Positions 57,901 through 64,000 of a stretch of 64,000 nt of DNA are shown piece by piece (within the stretch, counting starts at the first letter, position 1; each line of letters begins with the position of its first letter). A program made the translations under genes and the position numbers. The notes under the pieces are model-generated. The model was given only the letters and a program-made list of their open reading frames with translations. It made no database searches and was not told where the DNA came from. Source of the DNA: Hirsutella rhossiliensis (taxonomy: Eukaryota; Ascomycota; Sordariomycetes; Hypocreales; Ophiocordycipitaceae); assembly GCF_020360975.1 (NCBI RefSeq), contig NW_025408678.1, forward strand, positions 1,674,001 through 1,738,000, written 5' to 3'.

Positions 57901-60640
57901 GTTATTTATATAAGATAGCTAGTATCCCTTAGCCGCTAATATCCCCTTTATATATAAGAGGAATAAAATAAGGCTAATAAGGGACCCTTAAAGCACCCTT
58001 ATTACTAGGTCTATAAGGGGCTAGACTTACCCTTTAAAGGCTAGCTAGATCTTCCTTTTAGTAAGAAAGTAGTCTACTTAGCTTATAAGGGCCTTAAGGA
58101 GGTTTAATTCCCTTAGGACCCTTATAAGCTATTCCCTTAATATAAAATTAAAGGCGCCTTTTATATTTAATAAGAGGGTACTAGTAATAGCCTTCTTATT
58201 AAACTCCTACTTTTTTTAAATATAGTATAAAAGGAGGAAGGCTATATTTATAGCTAACTACTATTTTCGTCCCCTTAGCTATATAGGGTTTAAAAGCCTA
58301 GCTATATTAGCTAAATAGCTTAGCTAGGTAGTATATAGCTTTTTAAGGACCTTTCCTAAGTAGTTAAGTAGACTTATAACCCTATAAGCCTTAAGGATAG
58401 TATAGTCTAGCTTATTTTACTTAGGAAGTATAATTCCTATAGCTTTCTTTTATACCTTAAGGTAGTATCCTTAGTTAAATAAAGCTTTATAGGCCCTATT
58501 AAAGACTATAGGGATAGCCTTATATATATATTAAATAAGGAGGAAGCTAAGGGAGTCTAAGCTAAGAGCTTTCTTATTAAAAGAGCTAAAAATAGCCTTC
58601 TTAATCTTAGGGTCCTTTAGCTCTAGCTAGTCTTACTTAACTATACCCTTACTACCTATATAGCTTAAGGGCTCTTCTTTTCTTAAGCTCTAAGGGGGGC
58701 TAAAGGGAGGGCTAAGGCTAGGGTCTAAGGTTAGAAAAAAGGTTATTAAAAAGGCCTTATATTTTTTATAAAGGTATTAGCTTTTACTTTTATCCCTTCT
58801 TTTATATATAAGATACTAAGAAGGGTAGGGTTAGCTCTAGCGTTAGTATAAGAAAAGGCTATAAAGATATTCTTTCTTATTACTTTAGTTAAGAAACTCT
58901 CTTAGTATTACTTTTTAGTAGCCTTAATAGTATACTTAAAGCTATTTTAGGCCTCTATAAAGTTCTTCTAGCTCTCTTTATCTTAGGCTAGCTTATAAGC
59001 CTATTAAGCTAAGCTTAAAGCTTTTTATAAGTAGGTTAGCTTATTAGTTTACTAGGGCTTAAATCCTTTATAAGGCCTCTTTTTTAATATTACTACGTTT
59101 AAGGCCTTTATAAAAGTTCTTATTAAAAGGGAAGCTATCCCTTTTAAGTCGTCTCTTTTTATAGCCCTCTTTATAGCTATAAGGAGGTCTTATTCCTTCT
59201 TAGCTAAGTATTTCGAAAATACCTTTTAGTTTACTTTCTTATAACTATAAGTAGTAGGCCTAGCTAGTAAGGGCCTATTAAGGCCCCTTAAGCTAGCTTT
59301 AAAGGCTATAAGCTTATAAGCTAAGCCTATAGCCTCTAAGAAGCGGAATTTAGCTTAGGTTAGCTATTTAAAAGGGCTATAGAAAGTAAGGTTTATAACT
59401 AAGGCCCCTTTTAAGCCTTTCCTTTAATAAGTACCTTTTATAGCTACCTTAAGGTCCGTTAATAAGGAAGCTTTATAGTAGTTAAGCTAGCTAATAAGGG
59501 CTTTTACTTTATAGGCCTTAAAGGGTTTTATAAAAGGGTTTTATTAAGGGTAGTATAAGTTAAAGTCCCTTACTAAAAGGAAGGGCTATTATAAGAGTTA
59601 GGCTATTAATAATAGCCTTTTTATTATAAGGGGCCCTTACTAGCCTTAGCTAGCTAAGGCCCCTTTAACTTATTTTTTATTATATAAGTTAATAAATATA
59701 AATAGTTCGATGCCTTTTACCTTTATAGCTTATATATTAAGATCGTAAAAGAAGTTAAAGCTAAAGCTAGCTTTTATCTAAGCTTCTTTCCTTTTATAAG
59801 CTATAACCCTAGGCCTTTTAGCGAGCTAAAAGTTAGTAAAAGGGATAAGGGTTATAATATTATAAGCTAGATACTATATAGGGATATAGCTATTATTAAT
59901 CTTATAAAGGTAAGGCTCTTATAATAAAATAAGGTCTACTTTTATTTCTAAGGCTTACTTTAAGATTAATAGGTTAGTTATTTCCTACTTATTAGTATTA
60001 TATTATATAATATTAATAGGGTTATAGTTAGGCCTAAGGGCCTAAGGGGCTTTAAAGGCCCTATAAGTATAAGGGGGCTAGGGCTATTAAGTATTAGTTA
60101 TTCCCTTATAGACTTTATATTATACCTTATTAATTATAAGGTGCTCTCCCTTATAGTTATAGTATTAAACCTTAAAGTAAGAGTAGCCTTAGCTAGCTTT
60201 ATAGCTAGGGTAGTTATAGTCCTTAGTTAGGTGCTTTTTTAGGTAAAAGGTATACTTAATAAGCTACTAGTAGGTCTAAGGGTTATAGCTAAAATAAAAG
60301 CACCTATAGTACTATATATATATAGTATATTCCTTATAGGCCTTAACTTAAATCTATAAACCTATTATATAAAGGCCTTTTTTTTAGTATTTAGCCCTTA
60401 TAGCCTCTAAAAGGACTATAAAGATAATAGATCCTACCTTTTACGTTAGGCCTAAGGTACTTAGTTTAATAGGTAAGATCGTACCCTTATTAATATTAGC
60501 CCGTTAAAGGGATAAGACCCTTAGTACTCCCTATCTAACTTCCTTTTAAGTATACTTAAAGGCTTTATAAAGACCTTAATTATCTAATAAGGTATCTTCC
60601 TTAATTATAGTTAATTTAAATTTTTATTTTTCCCCTTTAA
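54990..60640 (-). mobile_element. Non-LTR (Tad1-like LINE) retrotransposon relic
   Basis: The minus strand at about 58,460-57,850 translates through stops as a LINE reverse transcriptase. It reads KAYRVISLLNYLGKVLKKL, then a NIKGAFNF block (normally DVKGAFDH), LIRVLRELNLLKALIS, and SYINNFSISI at 57,915-57,885, where the catalytic YVDD has become YINN by RIP-type changes. Cys/His-poor remnants of zinc-knuckle segments near 60,100-60,300 fit the ORF1 end, and the endonuclease should lie at about 59-60 kb. Borders are approximate; the 3' end on the left is not defined. Clade is a guess from overall likeness. Confidence 0.75.
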
Positions 60641-63600
60641 AGTAAAGGCCGTTAGTTACGCGACTTTAGTAAAGATAAAGAGGTATAGAGTAAAAAAATC
60701 TCTAAGACTTATATTAATAACCTAAGACCCTTAAAGCTATATATAGGACCGATAATTAAATAATTATATAGTTAATTACTCTATTAATCCTTAGCTATAT
60801 ACTATATATACTTTAGGTATATACTTTAATCCTTATTAAAACTAGTCTTTAAGGTATAAACTTATTATTCCGTTTTATTTATATAGCGATAAGTAGCTTT
60901 ATAAAGCTAAGAATACTTGAAGGATAATAGTATTATTTAGAAAAAATAAAATCTAGGGATTTAATAATTAAAGTAGTAACTACTTTAATAGCTAGAGTTA
61001 GGAACTTAATAAAGTAATAGGCTTACTAGGAAATAAATAATTAGATAATACCTTTACTAATAGTAAAGGAAAAGTAATAAGCTAATACTAAAAAACCCTA
61101 AGCTCTTATAATCGGCCCTATAACCCTTAATATTAATAACTTAGTTAAGAAACTATAATCCTTCTATAATACTTTAAAAGATATAAATAACGATAATAGT
61201 ATAATCTAGACTATTTTAAACCCCTACTAAGACCTCTTACTTATATATATACTAATAATACTAATATAGGTACTAATAAGGGATACCTTAATAACCTTAA
61301 CCTTAGCTCTCCTTTATATAATAGCTTATAGAGAACGCTTACCTCCTTTTAATAAATAAGAAAGTAAGTAATAAGATAGTTATAATAAGATATCCTTTAA
61401 CTCTAAAAGCTTTAACTTTAAATTTTATAACCTTATAATCTATAAGTATACTATATCTAGAAACGCTAGCTATTAAGAGGGATTATTTAATCCTACTACT
61501 AGTAATATAAAGAAAAATAAGGTAGATATTAATAAGATTACTAATAAACTTAGAGATATACTTACTAAAAGCTAAGATAACCTTATAGGAAGACTCTACT
61601 AACTATAACTCTTACTTATTAGTAAAGTTAATAGTAAAAATATAACTAAATTCCTTAAAAAGTTTAAATAGGAGATATATATTAACTATATCTATAATAA
61701 GGATAAAATAAGCTAGCTTAAAGTCTATATCTCCTTTATATAAGCTATTACTATTAAAATTCTTATAAATAGACTTACTTAAGAAAAAGAAAAAAAGAGA
61801 CTCTTTTAATACTATTATATATATAATATTAAATAACTAGAAACTACTAATAACCGCTTAAACTATTATAATACTAAAAAGCTAAAAACTATTATAAAAG
61901 TTATAGAATAGCTTAGTCTTTACTTATACTTATAGTATAAAGTATAACTTAATAGCTAGGAAGAATCTATAGTTTAGTTATACTTTATCTACTATATAAT
62001 ACTAAAGGAACTTATTATTAACGTTATAAAGAGAAATAAAAAGATATTTAAAGTTATCTTAAAACTCTTATATAAAAGCTTTATCTATATAATTAATAAC
62101 TACTTAGTATATTATTAGGACGTTAAGTAATAAGATATAATATCTAAAGTCTATAATTAAAAGCTTAAGAACCTAAAGAAAGACTAGCTCTTTAAGGAAA
62201 TTAATAAAGTAATAAAGAAAGCTAAATTTAATAAAGGTAAAGAAAAACTTCTTAAAGAGTTAAAGAAAATAAATAAGAAACCTAGATAGCTTATAAAGGA
62301 GATCTTAGACCTAATAAAAGCCTTTAAAGATATAAAGATTAACCTTACTTACTAGTAAGAGTAGATATTTAACTAGCTTAATAGGGAATAAAGATACGTT
62401 AGTAGTAAAGGCTACTTTTTAAGTTATAGATAAAGAGGTAGTATAAATACTATTAGATTTTACTACCTATTTAATTAATATATATAGTTTTAAGTTAATA
62501 CTTTTAACTAGCCTAAGAGATACTTTTATTATAGTAAAGAAAGATACTACCTTAATAAGTATAAGGTATACTCTTAAGACTATAAGATTAGATTTATAAT
62601 ATATAAAGTAGTAAACGGGACTCTTTACCTTAAAAGAAAAAATAATAAAAGCGTAATTCCCTTAGTACTTACTAATAGGTTTTCTTAAATAAGTATATAT
62701 ATTTAAAGGCTTATTATATACTAGGTAGATATATAGCTAGACTCCTTTATATTACTACTTATAAAATAAGTTAAAGCTATAGTTATACTATCTTACTTAA
62801 ATTAAGCTATTAGTAAAAGAGAATCTAGTTTCTTAGACTAGTTTTAAAGATATAAAAGCCTATATAAGTAAAAGCTAAGGAATCTAAAAGTAAGTAATAT
62901 AAGAAAAAAAGTAAGACGGATATTAGTTATTATAATTATAGATAATATATAATAAAGCAATATATATAATTAGATAATCTATATAACTATAATAGGGATT
63001 AATACTTATAAGGGGAAAAGATAAAGAGTTAAAAAGGATATAAAGGAAATCGAGATAATAAGAATAGTAAAAACTAGCTTAAAGATTATCTCTATATACT
63101 ATAGATATAGAGTAGATCTAGATAAGAAGTTTAATAGTTTTATAGATAAAATTATTAGAGAAATTATATTTAAAAGAATCCTAATCCCTTTAAATTACCT
63201 AATTAACTTTATTTCCTAACTAGGTAAGAGACTTAGTATAAGATATATAGATATAGCCTAAGGTATAGAAAATACTAAATTCTAGACCTTAAAGAAAGTA
63301 GAGAGTAATATAAGACCTTATAAAGCTATAATAATAATTATAAAAGTAGCTAAAGATAATATAAAAAGTAATTTACTCCTCCTTAAATATTTATAAAGAA
63401 AACTTATAGTAGCTTTAGTATAAGTTAAAGAATAAAATAAAGAATACTAAGTTAAACTAATTAAGCTTACTTACTTTACTTATAAAAAATTAAATTATAA
63501 GTACCTTAAAGTTTAATAACTATTAAAGGAAGTTAGGTTTATAACTAATATAATTAGTATAATATAACTAGCTTAAGGACTATTTAATTAATAAACTCTA

Positions 63601-64000
63601 AAGGTAATAAGACTAAGGAAAGATAAATTTATTATATAAGAAGTAGTACTCTTAATAAGATACTAAGAAATAACTCTAAAAGACCTTATAGCGATTCCTA
63701 TAATATATATAAATATAGTCCTTATACCCTTCCGCTCGCTTAAGTATATATAAGACCTACCTTATATTTAAGTATAGCTTAGTAGCTAGAAAGCTAAAGT
63801 TCTAAGCCCCTTAATTAATATTAAGTTTAAAAGAAACCTTATTACTAAAAGATATATAAATATATATAGACTTAAAATTCTACTAATAAGAGTATTAATA
63901 ACAGCGTATACTAGGTCCCTTATTATAAAAAGGTATAAGTAATAAGCGTAGGATTAGGTAATTAATAACGTAAGCGGAAAGATTAGTTAAAGGAGTATAG
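60641..64000. other. Extremely AT-rich RIP-mutated region, unassigned
   Basis: The most AT-rich part of the window, with no ORF of note. CpG is much scarcer here than in 1-12 kb or 44-49 kb, so decay is older or stronger. No domain could be read on either strand, and the element continues past the window end. Confidence 0.5.

Noticed and set aside
1..64000. CRISPR array, tRNA or rRNA genes
   Set aside because: No regularly spaced direct repeats of CRISPR type, and no cloverleaf or rRNA-like stretch was noticed by eye; a tRNAscan run would settle tRNAs.

Overview
The window looks like part of an accessory, transposon-rich region from a filamentous ascomycete (Pezizomycotina). The main reason is the mutation pattern. 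Most of 1-25.4 kb and 36-64 kb is crowded with TA, while CA and TG are strikingly rare and CpG survives. This is the footprint of repeat-induced point mutation (RIP, CpA to TpA). Short GT-AG introns of about 50-90 bases, a pisatin-demethylase-like P450 and Helitrons with fungal domain order fit the same group. The genus cannot be told from the sequence.

Layout. 1-3.2 kb: RIP-mutated, unassigned. 3.2-11.65 kb: a large RIP-killed Helitron Rep/helicase gene (+) whose PIF1 helicase part is present twice in tandem. 11,775-25,395: a complete Ty3/gypsy LTR retrotransposon read on the minus strand, with two 484-bp LTRs, a perfect 5-bp target duplication (AGACG), gag, and RT/integrase. It is split by a younger Helitron (about 16.2-21.93 kb) that has almost no RIP but carries several frameshifts.

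25.8-35.8 kb is an island of normal base composition. It holds four apparent host genes that look like a small terpenoid biosynthetic cluster: an integral membrane protein (26,013-26,813, -), a cytochrome P450 (28,434-30,087, -, three exons), a class I terpene synthase (31,640-33,311, +, four exons) and a second membrane protein (34,973-35,739, -, two exons, one in-frame TAG). The proposed logic is that the synthase makes a cyclic terpene, the P450 oxidises it, and the membrane proteins have unknown roles. The island has itself been invaded by a 0.64-kb element with inverted repeats, a pair of inverted dispersed repeats around the P450, minisatellites between the divergent P450 and synthase genes, and the tail of a chromodomain gypsy element.

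36-64 kb is again heavily RIP-mutated: a second full-length Helitron relic (-), a transposase helix-turn-helix relic, a 1.7-kb giant palindrome with arms of about 640 bp, a small foldback element, a third PIF1 fragment, a Ty1/copia relic (-), and a non-LTR (Tad1-like) retrotransposon relic (-). Much of 45.3-49.3 and 60.6-64 kb could not be assigned. No tRNA, rRNA or CRISPR array was seen. All domain calls come from reading translations by eye; no searches were run.
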